Shown in pieces: positions 34,690 to 44,442 of a DNA stretch of 64,000 bases. The position numbers and the translations under genes were made by a program. Numbering within the stretch: position 1 is the first letter of the stretch; every line of letters begins with the position of its first letter. The DNA comes from an uncultured Psychromonas sp. (GTDB lineage Bacteria; Pseudomonadota; Gammaproteobacteria; Enterobacterales; Psychromonadaceae). The notes beneath the pieces were generated by a model. The model made no database searches. It was not told the DNA's origin and was given only the letters and a program-made list of their open reading frames with translations. Where the stretch lies: NCBI RefSeq assembly GCF_947489755.1, contig NZ_CANLFB010000022.1:1-64000 (forward strand). Reading direction: 5' to 3'.

Positions 34690-35862
34690 ATGAACAAATA
34701 TTTAATTGCTGCAATTTTTAGTGTGGCAAGTCTTACATTAATCGGTTGTGTAGAAGAGCCAAGTAAGCCAGCTAACCAAAGACCTTTGCAAGCGATAGAC
34801 GTTGCAGAAGTATTAGTAACACCGACTCAAAAATGGCATACCTACACCACGCGTTTAGAAGCACCAGAGCAAGTTTCATTAATGCCACGCGTTTCGGGCG
34901 TGATAGAGCAAGTGTCATTTAAAGAAGGCGATCAAGTTAAACAGGGTGATCTTTTATTTAAATTAGATAGTCGTCCATTTACTGCCGTCGTTGCCGGGCT
35001 TAAAGCACAAGTTAACAGTGCCCAAGCTGCATTAGCGCAATTACGAAGTGAAGCGCAGCGTGCTGTTCGTTTAGTTCAGCGTAAAGCGATTTCGACAGAA
35101 CAGGCTGAGTCTCGTGCTTCAGCATTGCGTCAAGGTGAAGCGCAACTTGCTTCATTAAAAGCGGATCTTAGTGCGGCACAGCTTGATTTAGAGTTTGCTG
35201 AAATACGTTCTCCAATTGATGGGGTTATTTCACGTACTAATATTACACGCGGTAATAATATTTTAGCGGGACAAACAGTACTAACGTCGATTGTTTCAAA
35301 TAAAGAAATGTACGGTTATTTTGATATTGACGAACGTACTTGGAATGGTTCATTTGATGATGTGACTGCTGAAAGCCATCAACAAGTTGTGATGCAAAAA
35401 GTCGGTCAAACCGATTTCCCTTATTCTGGTTATATCAATTTTATCGATAACCGTATCAATCCAGCGACGGGCACATTACGTGTCCGCGCCGTGTTTGATG
35501 AGAAAAATAAAGCATTACGTGCCGGTTCATTTGCGCGCGTTAGATTAGCTGCAAACAAAGTGACTGAGCAAGTTGTTATCCCTTCACGTGCTATCGGTAC
35601 AGATTTAAAAAATAATTTTGTGCTGACTGTAGGCGAAGACAATGTGCTGCAATACACCTTAGTAGAACTAGGTGAGCGTTACGGTAGTTTACGTGCGATC
35701 ACTTCAGGTTTAAAAGCGGGTGATCTGATTGCAGTAAATGGTCCTGCTCGTGTTGGTCCAGGTATGCCAATCAAACCAAACTCTGTGGATATTGATAGCG
35801 CTGGCGTGACTTTTACATTATCAGCTGTAGATGAACCGTTAACGGCAAGTACTAAGGAATAA
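34690..35862 (+). CDS. RND efflux periplasmic adaptor (membrane fusion protein)
   Basis: 390 residues with a lipoprotein signal ending in LIGC (Cys20), so it is anchored to the inner membrane. It then has the biotinyl-lipoyl-like half-motifs (VSLMPRVSGVIEQVSFKEGD and SPIDGVISRTN), a coiled-coil hairpin between them (about 95-165) and the beta-barrel domain. This is the AcrA/MexA-type linker between pump and outer-membrane channel. Only two bases separate its stop from the pump gene. It is the first gene of the operon. Confidence 0.92.
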   Translation: MNKYLIAAIFSVASLTLIGCVEEPSKPANQRPLQAIDVAEVLVTPTQKWHTYTTRLEAPEQVSLMPRVSGVIEQVSFKEGDQVKQGDLLFKLDSRPFTAVVAGLKAQVNSAQAALAQLRSEAQRAVRLVQRKAISTEQAESRASALRQGEAQLASLKADLSAAQLDLEFAEIRSPIDGVISRTNITRGNNILAGQTVLTSIVSNKEMYGYFDIDERTWNGSFDDVTAESHQQVVMQKVGQTDFPYSGYINFIDNRINPATGTLRVRAVFDEKNKALRAGSFARVRLAANKVTEQVVIPSRAIGTDLKNNFVLTVGEDNVLQYTLVELGERYGSLRAITSGLKAGDLIAVNGPARVGPGMPIKPNSVDIDSAGVTFTLSAVDEPLTASTKE

Positions 35863-35864
35863 CA

Positions 35865-38800
35865 ATGAAGTTTTCACATTTCTTTATACAACGCCCGATA
35901 TTCGCGGCGATGTTATCTTTGGTTATTTTAATTGCTGGTGGTCTTTCATTATTCCAACTACCAGTGAGTGAATACCCTGAAGTAGTTCCTCCTACGGTTG
36001 TGGTTACCGCGAACTACCCAGGTGCAAATCCAACTGTTATCGGTCAAACCGTTTCAACTCCGTTAGAGCAAGAAATTAACGGTACTGAAAACATGCTTTA
36101 TATGTTTTCTCAAGCCACCAGTGACGGTCGTATGACCTTAACGGTTACCTTTGCATTAGGTACTGATTTAGACCGTGCGCAAGTACAAGTACAAAATCGC
36201 GTCAACAGTGCATTGCCACGTTTGCCTGAAGAAGTGCAACGTTTAGGTGTCGTCGCAGAAAAATCATCGCCAGATTTAACTATGGTAGTGCATTTATATT
36301 CACCTGAAAAAACACACGATACGGCTTACTTATCTAACTACGCTGATTTAAATGTTAAAGATGAAATCGCACGTTTACCGGGTGTGGGTGATGTTCGTTT
36401 ATTTGGTGGCGGCAAATATGCAATGCGTGTTTGGTTGAATCCAGATGCGTTAGCGGCTCGTAATTTAACGGCTGGTGATGTAGTCACTGCTTTACGTTCA
36501 CAAAACCAACAAGTTGCCGCTGGTAGCTTGGGTGCACAACCTATTTCTAATGACAGTCAATTCCAAATATTATTAAACGTTAAAGGTCGTTTAAGTAGTA
36601 TTGAAGAATTTGAAGAAGTTATTATTAAAGTCGGTGAACAAGGTGAGTTAACGCGTTTATCTGATATTGCACGCGTTGATTTAGGTGAAGATAGCTATTC
36701 GTTACGTGCTGAGTTAGATAATCAACCTGCATTGGCGATGCCTGTGTTCCAACGTCCAGGATCGAATGCGATTGAGCTGTCAGATCAAGTACGTGAAACC
36801 ATGGCACGTTTATCGAAAGACTTCCCTAAAGGTGTTGAATACGACATCGTTTATGACCCAACCGTTTTTGTACGCGGCTCGATTGATGCGGTAATTGCAA
36901 CTTTATTAGAAGCAATTGTACTGGTTGTTATCGTTGTTATCGTCTTTTTACAAACATGGCGTGCGTCTATCATTCCATTAATTGCAGTGCCTATTTCATT
37001 AATTGGTACATTTGCAGTGATGCAATGGTTAGGTGTATCGATTAATACACTGTCACTATTTGGTTTAGTACTGGCGATAGGGATCGTGGTCGATGATGCC
37101 ATTGTGGTGGTCGAAAATGTTGAACGTAATATCGAAAAAGGACTATCACCTTTAGAAGCGACACGCGTTGCGATGAGTGAAGTAACAGGTCCTATTATTG
37201 CGATTGCATTGGTATTGAGTGCGGTATTTATTCCAACGGCATTTATTACTGGATTATCAGGTCAGTTCTACAAACAGTTTGCGTTGACCATTACTATCTC
37301 AACGATTATTTCTGCGTTTAACTCACTAACATTATCACCTGCTTTAGCGGCATTATTATTAAAACCGCATGATGCAAAACCAGATTTCTTTACACGTTTA
37401 TTAAATAAATTATTCGGTCGTTGGTTATTCCAACCGTTTAACCGTGTCTTTAATCGTGGTGCAAAAGGTTACGAGAAGTTAGTCAAAAAGCTTATTCGTT
37501 TATCTGTTTTTGCAATGGTTGCTTATGTTGTATTGCTTGGCGGTACTATCAAGTTATTTGATACCGTACCAGGTGGTTTTATCCCGCCGCAAGACAAACA
37601 GTATTTAGTGGCGATTGCACAGTTGCCTGACGCTTCAAGCCTTGACCGTACACAAGCGGTATTAAAAGAGATGCAAGAGATTGCACTTTCAGTGCCTGGT
37701 GTCGCACATACTGTTGCTTTCCCTGGGTTATCGGTGAATGGATTCGCGAATACGCCAAACAGCGGTATTGTATTTACTACGCTTGAAGGCTTTGATCAAC
37801 GTACCGATCCTAGCGAATCTGCAACGGCAATCGCAGCTGAATTAAATAAACGTTTTACCGCTATTGATGAGTCGTTTGTCGCAGTGTTTCCGCCACCGCC
37901 AATCCAAGGTTTAGGCACAACAGGTGGGTTTAAACTGCAAATTGAAGACAGATCAAACAAAGGCTTTGATGCATTATTTAATAGCCTGCAAACGGTGATT
38001 GGTAAAGCTCAACAAGATCCTGCGTTAATGGGACTTTACTCAAGCTTCCGTATTCAAGTACCACAAATGGATATAGACGTAGACCGTGAGCAAGCGCTTA
38101 TTCAAGGGATCCCATTGGATCAAGTGTTTGATGCGCTGCAAATATACCTCGGTTCTGTGTATGTAAATGATTTCAATTTATTTGGACGTACTTACCAAGT
38201 TAACGCACAAGCTGATGCTGAATACCGTGTCGATCCTGAGCAAATACTTAACTTAAAAGTCCGTAATCGTTCCGGAAATATGGTGCCATTAGGGTCTGTA
38301 TTAACGGTAACGCCTACAATTGGCCCTGACCGTGTAATGCATTATAACGGTTATCCAAGTGCTGAGTTGAATGGTAGTCCTGCTCCTGGTTATAGCTCAG
38401 ATCAAGCACAAGCTGCGATTGAAAAAGTGTTAGCCGATACATTACCAACGGGCATTGAATATGAATGGACGGAAGTCACTTATCAACAAGTACTTGCGGG
38501 CAATACCATGGTGTACGTTTTCCCATTAGTGGTGTTGTTAGTGTTCATGGTATTAGCGGCGCAGTATGAAAGCTTACGTTTACCATTAGCGATTATTTTA
38601 ATCGTACCGATGACTATCTTCTCTGCGTTATTGGGTGTGTGGTTAGTGGGGTCAGACAATAATATCTTTACGCAAATTGCCTTGATTGTATTGGTGGCCT
38701 TGGCTTCTAAAAATGCCATCTTGATGATTGAGTTCGCTAAGGATCAACATGACTCTGGTTTAACGCACCTTGAAGCTATCTTAGCCGCGTGTCGTATGCG

Positions 38801-39068
38801 TTTACGCCCAATATTAATGACATCAATTGCATTTACAGCGGGTGTTGTACCATTAATTCTTGCAACAGGTGCAGGTTCGGAAATGCGTCATGCGATGGGT
38901 AATGCTGTATTCTCAGGCATGATCGGGGTAACTATCTTTGGTCTACTATTCACTCCAGTGTTTTATATGCTAGTGAGTAAAACTAAGAATGATAAGGCAC
39001 AAAGAAATCTTGATGATCACAACAATATTGATAAAGAAATCAGTGTTGAGGAGAAAAGCAATGCTTAA
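35865..39068 (+). CDS. RND multidrug efflux pump (HAE1 family)
   Basis: A 1067-residue inner-membrane proton-drug antiporter, about the same length as AcrB/MexB/MexF. It starts MKFSHFFIQRPIFAAMLSLV, the family opening. The proton-relay aspartate pair is present in TM4 (IGIVVDDAIVVVENVERN), as are the TM6-region SAVFIPTAFI and the second-half equivalent ALASKNAILMIEFAKD. The hydrophilic tail is acidic. The outer-membrane gene starts inside its last codons (eight-base overlap), so translation is coupled. The likely substrates are hydrophobic toxicants, but the range is unknown. Confidence 0.94.
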   Translation: MKFSHFFIQRPIFAAMLSLVILIAGGLSLFQLPVSEYPEVVPPTVVVTANYPGANPTVIGQTVSTPLEQEINGTENMLYMFSQATSDGRMTLTVTFALGTDLDRAQVQVQNRVNSALPRLPEEVQRLGVVAEKSSPDLTMVVHLYSPEKTHDTAYLSNYADLNVKDEIARLPGVGDVRLFGGGKYAMRVWLNPDALAARNLTAGDVVTALRSQNQQVAAGSLGAQPISNDSQFQILLNVKGRLSSIEEFEEVIIKVGEQGELTRLSDIARVDLGEDSYSLRAELDNQPALAMPVFQRPGSNAIELSDQVRETMARLSKDFPKGVEYDIVYDPTVFVRGSIDAVIATLLEAIVLVVIVVIVFLQTWRASIIPLIAVPISLIGTFAVMQWLGVSINTLSLFGLVLAIGIVVDDAIVVVENVERNIEKGLSPLEATRVAMSEVTGPIIAIALVLSAVFIPTAFITGLSGQFYKQFALTITISTIISAFNSLTLSPALAALLLKPHDAKPDFFTRLLNKLFGRWLFQPFNRVFNRGAKGYEKLVKKLIRLSVFAMVAYVVLLGGTIKLFDTVPGGFIPPQDKQYLVAIAQLPDASSLDRTQAVLKEMQEIALSVPGVAHTVAFPGLSVNGFANTPNSGIVFTTLEGFDQRTDPSESATAIAAELNKRFTAIDESFVAVFPPPPIQGLGTTGGFKLQIEDRSNKGFDALFNSLQTVIGKAQQDPALMGLYSSFRIQVPQMDIDVDREQALIQGIPLDQVFDALQIYLGSVYVNDFNLFGRTYQVNAQADAEYRVDPEQILNLKVRNRSGNMVPLGSVLTVTPTIGPDRVMHYNGYPSAELNGSPAPGYSSDQAQAAIEKVLADTLPTGIEYEWTEVTYQQVLAGNTMVYVFPLVVLLVFMVLAAQYESLRLPLAIILIVPMTIFSALLGVWLVGSDNNIFTQIALIVLVALASKNAILMIEFAKDQHDSGLTHLEAILAACRMRLRPILMTSIAFTAGVVPLILATGAGSEMRHAMGNAVFSGMIGVTIFGLLFTPVFYMLVSKTKNDKAQRNLDDHNNIDKEISVEEKSNA

Positions 39069-40464
39069 GTTAGTCAAACGTTTAAAGCCTAAGGTTGCTT
39101 TATCGACTGTGTTAGTCGCTACCATTTTGTCTGGTTGTGCGAGCCAAGTGAATACAAAAGATGAGCAAGAAAAAGCTTATACTTTTATTGATAAAAGCAG
39201 CCTTGTTGAGCGATTAACCGGTGAGGATGAAATTAATTGGTGGAGAAATCTTAACTCACCACAGTTGAATCAATTGATTGATGATGCACTGTTAATGAAT
39301 CATGATTTACGTACAAGCCAATTGCAATTACAAAGCACGTTAGCGCGTATTGGTGTTGAAGAAGCGAAGTTTTTACCACAAGGTGGTGTTGTCGCTGGCG
39401 CACAAAGAGGTGATGTCGTTGAGACAACACCTCGTCAATCAAGTGCTTATCTATCACTAACCTGGCAGTTAGATTTATTTGGTCGAATTAGTGCGTTGGT
39501 TGATGCAGCAGAAGCATCTGCTATGAGCCAAGCTGAACAACGTCGTTTACTGCAGATAGAAGTCGTTTCTTCTGTTGTAAAAGGCTATGTCAGTTACCAA
39601 GGGTATCAACGTAAAAAACAGATTATTGAGCAACAAGTCGAAGCATTAGAACAAAGTGTAGATGTACTAGAAGCTCTTTTTGAAGAGGGTGCGGCTAACG
39701 AACTCGACCTTAATCGAACCCGTGCCCAACTTAGTCAACAAGAAGCATTGCTGCCTGCAATTACTTACGCAGAGTATAGTGATTTATCGACCTTAGCTGT
39801 GTTAACAGGGCAACTAACCAGTGCGATTAGCTTGCAAAACGAACAAGGTATTTTTGATTTACCCTTTCGTGTTGCATTCGCCGAACCTAGCAATGCGATT
39901 GCACTACGTCCTGATATTAGCCGTGCTTTGTATGAGTTTAGCCAAGCAAATTCATTAAGTGTCGCAGCAAGTAAAGCCCTTTTACCTGAGGTCAGTTTAA
40001 GTGCCTTTGCTGGTGTATTAAGCCTAGAAAGCTTAGGGTTATCTACTTCACATGGTCAATGGCAAGTAACACCACAAATTGAATGGTCACTATTAAGTTA
40101 CCCTTCATTGTTGGCGGAACGTGATGCACAGAAATACTTGAGTGAAGCAGCTTATAGTGAATACCAACAGGTTGTTTTAAAAGCAATAAGCGAAAGCGAA
40201 CTTACTTTACAACGCCTTGTTGAACAGAGTTCACTACAACGTTATGCGGATCAACGTTATCAATATTCAAATCGTGCATTCTTGCAAGCTGAAGCAATGT
40301 ATGAAGAAGGGCAACTACCTTACTTAGAATTATTAGACTCACGTCGCGATCTATTAAGTGCTGAAGAGAATGATGTTGATTCGACGATTTCATTGTTGCA
40401 AGCTAAAGTGAATGCTTATCAAGCATTTAACGGCCGCTGGAGCTACGCGTTGGAAACCTTTTAA
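39061..40464 (+). CDS. outer-membrane efflux lipoprotein (TolC/OprM-like)
   Basis: 467 residues from the ATG at 39061, which has GAGGAG upstream and overlaps the pump stop by eight bases. A longer frame from 38989 runs inside the pump gene and lacks a ribosome site. The lipoprotein signal ends in LSGC (Cys26). Two outer-membrane efflux repeats follow, with long coiled-coil helices (about 75-260 and 290-460). It completes the tripartite pump. Confidence 0.9.
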   Translation: MLKLVKRLKPKVALSTVLVATILSGCASQVNTKDEQEKAYTFIDKSSLVERLTGEDEINWWRNLNSPQLNQLIDDALLMNHDLRTSQLQLQSTLARIGVEEAKFLPQGGVVAGAQRGDVVETTPRQSSAYLSLTWQLDLFGRISALVDAAEASAMSQAEQRRLLQIEVVSSVVKGYVSYQGYQRKKQIIEQQVEALEQSVDVLEALFEEGAANELDLNRTRAQLSQQEALLPAITYAEYSDLSTLAVLTGQLTSAISLQNEQGIFDLPFRVAFAEPSNAIALRPDISRALYEFSQANSLSVAASKALLPEVSLSAFAGVLSLESLGLSTSHGQWQVTPQIEWSLLSYPSLLAERDAQKYLSEAAYSEYQQVVLKAISESELTLQRLVEQSSLQRYADQRYQYSNRAFLQAEAMYEEGQLPYLELLDSRRDLLSAEENDVDSTISLLQAKVNAYQAFNGRWSYALETF

Positions 40465-40479
40465 AGAGCTGGATGAGAA

Positions 40480-41520
40480 ATGGCAAAGACTGATACTGTA
40501 AACCTGACTAACGTAGACTTAAGCCTTCCGCTGACGATGCGAGCGATTGTATTAATTGAACCTAATGAATCAATTAGATTGTCTGAAGCAATATTACCAT
40601 TGCCTGAATGTAGTGATAATGAGCTGTTGGTAAAGGTTGAGTATGTTGGTTTAAATCCAGTCGATGCGATCTTGTCTAAATCTGGTTTTTGTCAGTGGCA
40701 ATATCCCCATATTTTGGGGTTAGACGCCGTTGGTATCGTCGTCAAGGCACAAAAAGGTGTTTACCCTAATGTCGGTGACAGAGTCATGTGGCATGCCAGT
40801 ATGGGCGATCAAGGGGCTTTAAGTGAATATGCTAAAGTCCCTAATTTTGCGGTTTCGGTTGTTCCTGATGACATTGATGCGATGACTGCTGCTGCTTTGC
40901 CTTGTGCAGGCATGACAGCACTCATTTCACTTGAAAAATTACGTATAACAGTTGGTGAAACGATTCTTATTGAAGCTGGCGCTGGAGCTGTAGGTCAGTT
41001 TGCTATTCAATTTGCCAAACAACGAGGCGCAGATGTATTTACTACTGCCTCTAAGCGCAACCATAAGTTGTTGAAGCTGTTAGGTGCCGATGCCGTTTTT
41101 GATTATCACGATCCTAAACTATGCGAAAAAATACGTCGAGAGTTAGGTCCACAAGGTTTTGATGCGGTACTTGATTCTATCGGGGGCGAAGCAACTATTC
41201 GCAATATCGAGTTGATGCGTTTTTGTGGACGTATTGCTTGTTTAAGACCATTACCCTTATTTGAACAAGATTTACTTGATCGTAAAGGGCCGACGATCAG
41301 TATCGTTTCTTTAGGAGGCGCATGGTTAGACAACAGTTTATGCGCACAACAAAAAATGGGTTTTATGAGTAAGGTCATGTTAGAGAGTGTGGCTAAAGGT
41401 GAAATTCAAACACCAATACTGCACTCGATCGAATTTACTGCAAAGCATATTAGCGAGGCTTTGACTCGCCAAATGGACGGTACTTTTACTGGTAAGCAAA
41501 TAGTAAAAGTAAGCGATTAG
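40480..41520 (+). CDS. zinc-type alcohol dehydrogenase / quinone oxidoreductase family protein
   Basis: A 346-residue medium-chain dehydrogenase. The catalytic-domain start NELLVKVEYVGLNPVDAILS is typical of quinone oxidoreductases that lack the catalytic zinc cysteine. The NADPH fold has GAGAVGQFAIQFAKQRGADVFTTA. Placed 15 bases after the efflux operon on the same strand, it may reduce a toxic carbonyl or quinone that the pump also handles. That link is inference. The terminal stretch TFTGKQIVKV is the usual family end. Confidence 0.85.
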   Translation: MAKTDTVNLTNVDLSLPLTMRAIVLIEPNESIRLSEAILPLPECSDNELLVKVEYVGLNPVDAILSKSGFCQWQYPHILGLDAVGIVVKAQKGVYPNVGDRVMWHASMGDQGALSEYAKVPNFAVSVVPDDIDAMTAAALPCAGMTALISLEKLRITVGETILIEAGAGAVGQFAIQFAKQRGADVFTTASKRNHKLLKLLGADAVFDYHDPKLCEKIRRELGPQGFDAVLDSIGGEATIRNIELMRFCGRIACLRPLPLFEQDLLDRKGPTISIVSLGGAWLDNSLCAQQKMGFMSKVMLESVAKGEIQTPILHSIEFTAKHISEALTRQMDGTFTGKQIVKVSD

Positions 41521-41568
41521 TCTTCATTTTTGCTTCTATTAATCGACTTATTTTTTAGATCTTTTAGC

Positions 41569-41587
41569 GAATCTCGTACTGAGATTC
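41569..41587. terminator. hairpin between convergent genes
   Basis: A 7-bp perfect stem GAATCTC/GAGATTC with a five-base loop, in the gap between the oxidoreductase (+) and GntR (-) genes. No strong T run follows, so termination is only likely. Confidence 0.4.
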
Positions 41588-41623
41588 AGATTGCTTCAAA
41601 GCCTGCTCTAACCTTATCAATAC

Positions 41624-41651
41624 TTAATGCTTAATGCTCAATGTTCAATGC
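41624..41651. repeat. heptamer tandem repeat across the GntR stop codon
   Basis: TTAATGC, TTAATGC, TCAATGT, TCAATGC: four seven-base units in a row. The gene's stop (41638-41640) is inside the array, so the last codons of the protein derive from it. Confidence 0.8.
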
Positions 41652-42354
41652 TATCAATACTGATCATGACCGCATCTGGTCGCCAATATTCAAATTCACA
41701 ATCGATTATTTGTGCGTGTTGATTGTAGTTTACACGGCAGATTTTTAATATTTGCTGACCTGGGCTGATGTTTAATGCTTTGGCTACGTGTGCAGGGGCT
41801 GCTGCTGGAATAACATCAAAGCGCGATCGGCTGGTGGTGAAATTATATTTAGTTTGGTAAAGCGTTGTCAGAGACTGCGTTAAATTTTCTGAAATAATGT
41901 TTGGGAAAAAATGGCTAATTAAGCAGTTCTCAACAAATAAAACGGCTCTACCATCAATAAAGCGTAATCGTTCGATAACGTGTATCTCTGTTAATTCAGT
42001 CAGTGCTAAAGTTTTAGCATAATGACTGGGGGCCATCATCGTACTGATATTGATTAATTGTGTTTCGGCAATCCGTTGTTGTTCTGTCACCATTTGATGA
42101 AAATGAGAACGTGATAGCGGGTTATATTCGACTCGTGGTGGCGAAACAAACCAACCTCGACGGTTTTCCTTATAAATTAATCCAGCCGTTTCTAATGACG
42201 CGAGTGCATCTTTAACGCTGATACGTGTAATTGAAAATAAATCACTAAGATCCCGTTCAGAAGGCAGCTTCTGTAACGGAAGTAGTGAACCTCCGGAAAT
42301 CTGCTCTCGCAATACATCTTTCATCTTTAACGGCATGTCAGTTTTGTTTTTCAT
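41638..42354 (-). CDS. GntR-family regulator, HutC/PhnF type (UTRA domain)
   Basis: 238 residues. The N-terminal winged helix (about 5-72) has LPLQKLPSERDLSDLFSITR then ISVKDALASLETAGLIYKEN. The UTRA ligand domain (about 90-235) has IHVIERLRFIDGRAVLFVEN and DCEFEYWRPDAV at the end. It diverges from the ABC/phosphodiesterase operon. Two sites with TTGGTCTAGT, a typical HutC-family operator core, flank the gap. The one at 42359-42374 begins five bases before this start codon, so autorepression is likely. No good ribosome site is seen, and the start could be a later ATG. Confidence 0.87.
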   Translation of the reverse strand: MKNKTDMPLKMKDVLREQISGGSLLPLQKLPSERDLSDLFSITRISVKDALASLETAGLIYKENRRGWFVSPPRVEYNPLSRSHFHQMVTEQQRIAETQLINISTMMAPSHYAKTLALTELTEIHVIERLRFIDGRAVLFVENCLISHFFPNIISENLTQSLTTLYQTKYNFTTSRSRFDVIPAAAPAHVAKALNISPGQQILKICRVNYNQHAQIIDCEFEYWRPDAVMISIDSIEH

Positions 42355-42358
42355 TTTA

Positions 42359-42374
42359 ATTGGTCTAGTCCAAT
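42359..42374. promoter_or_regulatory. GntR operator next to the regulator gene
   Basis: ATTGGTCTAGTCCAAT, palindromic except at one base pair. It resembles HutC-family sites such as those of NagR/DasR and PhnF (TGGTCTAGACCA core). It abuts the start of the divergent regulator gene. Confidence 0.7.
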
Positions 42375-42529
42375 ATTTTGGAGTTATAAGTAATTAATAT
42401 ACATTAAAAGTAATAATTAATGGTTTTCTTGTTATTAAAATAGGTGGATTAGATAACAAAACTAAAAAATGTTTTGAATCTTTGTCAAAAAACTGTAATG
42501 TTTCTCTTGTAGTATGAAAAATGAACTCA

Positions 42530-42545
42530 CTGAACTAGACCAAAG
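42530..42545. promoter_or_regulatory. GntR operator before the ABC operon
   Basis: CTGAACTAGACCAAAG carries ACTAGACCAA in common with the reverse complement of the site at 42359. It lies 12 bases before the binding-protein ATG and touches the ribosome site, so a bound repressor would block initiation. Confidence 0.65.
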
Positions 42546-42557
42546 GATGGCAGTAAA

Positions 42558-43613
42558 ATGAATACATTTAAAGTTACAACAACACTTCTTGCACTTTCTC
42601 TATCACAATCACTTTATGCTGCTGAATCAGTCAATATCGATTCGCTTGTAGCTGCCGCTCAAAAAGAAGGTCAAGTTTACAGTATCGGGATGCCAGATAG
42701 TTGGGCAAACTGGAAGGATACTTGGGCTGACCTGAAGAACAATTACGGTATTAAACATCAAGATACTGATATGAGTTCTGCACAAGAAATTGCGAAATTT
42801 GACGCGGAAAAATCTAATGCAACAGCCGATATTGGCGATGTTGGTTTCGCATTTGCACGTGTTGCGGTTAAGAAAGGGGTATCACAGCCTTATAAACCAA
42901 GTACATGGGATGACGTGCCTAATTGGGCTAAAGATGCAGACGGACATTGGGCATTAGCTTACACTGGGACGATTTCATTCATCTCTAACAATAATCTAGT
43001 AAAAGACGCACCAACCACATGGGCAGAGTTATTAGAAGGTAGTTATAAAGTCACCGTTGGCGATGTTGGTGTTGCTTCACAGGCGAATAACGCCGTATTA
43101 GCTGCTGCGATTGCTAATGGTGGAGATGAAAGTAATCTTGACCCTGCGATTGAGTTCTTTGGGAAATTAGCTAAACAAGGGCGTTTATCATTTACTAACC
43201 CTAGTGTCGCTAACTTAGAAAAAGGCGAAGTTGAAGTGGCTATTTTATGGGACTTTAATGCACTGAGTTACCGCGACCAAATCGACCGTAGTCGTTTTAC
43301 CGTTAATATCCCACAAGATGGTTCAGTCATTTCTGGTTACACCACTATCATCAATAAATACGCTAAAAATCCTAACGCTGCAAAACTAGCACGTGAATAC
43401 ATCTTTAGTGATGCAGGGCAGATTAACTTAGCTGATGGTTATGCACGTCCGATTCGCACCAGTGTAAAACTACCAGAAGCAATCCAAGCAAAGCTAATTC
43501 CAAACGAACAATATAAATCTGTTCACCCAATCTCTGACTTCTCAGCTTGGGAAAAATCTGCACGTAAATTGCCACGTCAATGGCAAGAAGGCGTTCTTAT
43601 CTACCAAAACTAA
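42558..43613 (+). CDS. ABC transporter solute-binding protein (iron/polyamine/phosphonate-type fold)
   Basis: 351 residues with a Sec signal peptide (cleavage near LYA-AES, about residue 22). The family stretches are LVAAAQKEGQVYSIGMPDSW near the N terminus and KVTVGDVGVASQANNAVLAA in the middle. It is the periplasmic receptor of the importer encoded downstream. This fold binds ferric ions, polyamines, thiamine or 2-aminoethylphosphonate. The company of a phosphodiesterase, HAD phosphatase and PhnF-type regulator favours a phosphorus-containing ligand. AAGGA precedes the ATG. Confidence 0.85.
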   Translation: MNTFKVTTTLLALSLSQSLYAAESVNIDSLVAAAQKEGQVYSIGMPDSWANWKDTWADLKNNYGIKHQDTDMSSAQEIAKFDAEKSNATADIGDVGFAFARVAVKKGVSQPYKPSTWDDVPNWAKDADGHWALAYTGTISFISNNNLVKDAPTTWAELLEGSYKVTVGDVGVASQANNAVLAAAIANGGDESNLDPAIEFFGKLAKQGRLSFTNPSVANLEKGEVEVAILWDFNALSYRDQIDRSRFTVNIPQDGSVISGYTTIINKYAKNPNAAKLAREYIFSDAGQINLADGYARPIRTSVKLPEAIQAKLIPNEQYKSVHPISDFSAWEKSARKLPRQWQEGVLIYQN

Positions 43614-43624
43614 AAGGATTTAAG

Positions 43625-44428
43625 ATGAATGATAAGGTTATCCTTGTTGTTCTTGATGGCTTAAATCTAAAAGTAGCTCAAGATTGTTTGGGCTACTTAA
43701 ATGGTTTAGTAGAGCACAAGAAAGCAAGCCAATATTCGCTTTATAGCGAACTACCATCACTCTCCCGCCCTTTATACGAATGTATATTAACGGGTATTAC
43801 GCCTGTTGAAAGTGGGATCGTACACAATAATGTCACTCGCCGTTCCCTCTTTGACTCTGTTTTTAGCTTAGCGCAAAGCCAAGGGAAAGCGACAGCTGCT
43901 GCGGCTTATCATTGGGTGAGTGAGTTATATAATCGCTCTCCATATGATGCGATACGCGACCGTCATACTCATAATGAAAGTCTGCAAATTCAACATGGTA
44001 TTTTTTATCATTGGGATCATTATCCTGATCAAGCTTTGTTATTAGATGGTGAATATCTACGACAGGAGTTTGACCCGGATTTTTTACTTGTTCATTCAAT
44101 GAATATTGATGATGCAGGGCATAAGTTTGGATTAGATTCTGCCGAGTACCGTAATAGTGCACGTCAGGCGGATGTTATTTTATCTGACTTTCTACCTGCA
44201 TGGATTGAAGAAGGCTACCAGATATTAATTACCAGTGATCACGGTATGAACAATGATCGATCGCACGGTGGTACGTTAGCTGAAGAGCGTGAAGTCCCTT
44301 TGTATTTAATTGGCGATCGTTTTAGTCATTGTGATGTGTCGATAAAACAAACTGAAATATGTGGTTTGGTCTGTGAGCTACTTGGTTTAGAACATCAAAA
44401 AGCATTTGCTGCCGATGTATTAGTATAA
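43625..44428 (+). CDS. alkaline phosphatase superfamily phosphodiesterase
   Basis: 267 residues from the ATG at 43625, which has AAGGA upstream; a longer frame runs into the binding-protein gene. The two-metal centre of the nucleotide pyrophosphatase/phosphonoacetate hydrolase group is visible: LVVLDGLN (Asp11), the nucleophile region ELPSLSRPLYECILTG, HSMNIDDAGHKFG, TSDHGMN and DRSHGG. No signal peptide is seen, so it acts in the cytoplasm on the imported compound. Lying between the receptor and permease genes, it is an integral part of the operon. It probably hydrolyses a phosphodiester or phosphonate; which one is unknown. Confidence 0.83.
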   Translation: MNDKVILVVLDGLNLKVAQDCLGYLNGLVEHKKASQYSLYSELPSLSRPLYECILTGITPVESGIVHNNVTRRSLFDSVFSLAQSQGKATAAAAYHWVSELYNRSPYDAIRDRHTHNESLQIQHGIFYHWDHYPDQALLLDGEYLRQEFDPDFLLVHSMNIDDAGHKFGLDSAEYRNSARQADVILSDFLPAWIEEGYQILITSDHGMNNDRSHGGTLAEEREVPLYLIGDRFSHCDVSIKQTEICGLVCELLGLEHQKAFAADVLV

Positions 44429-44442
44429 ATAAGGATTGCAGC

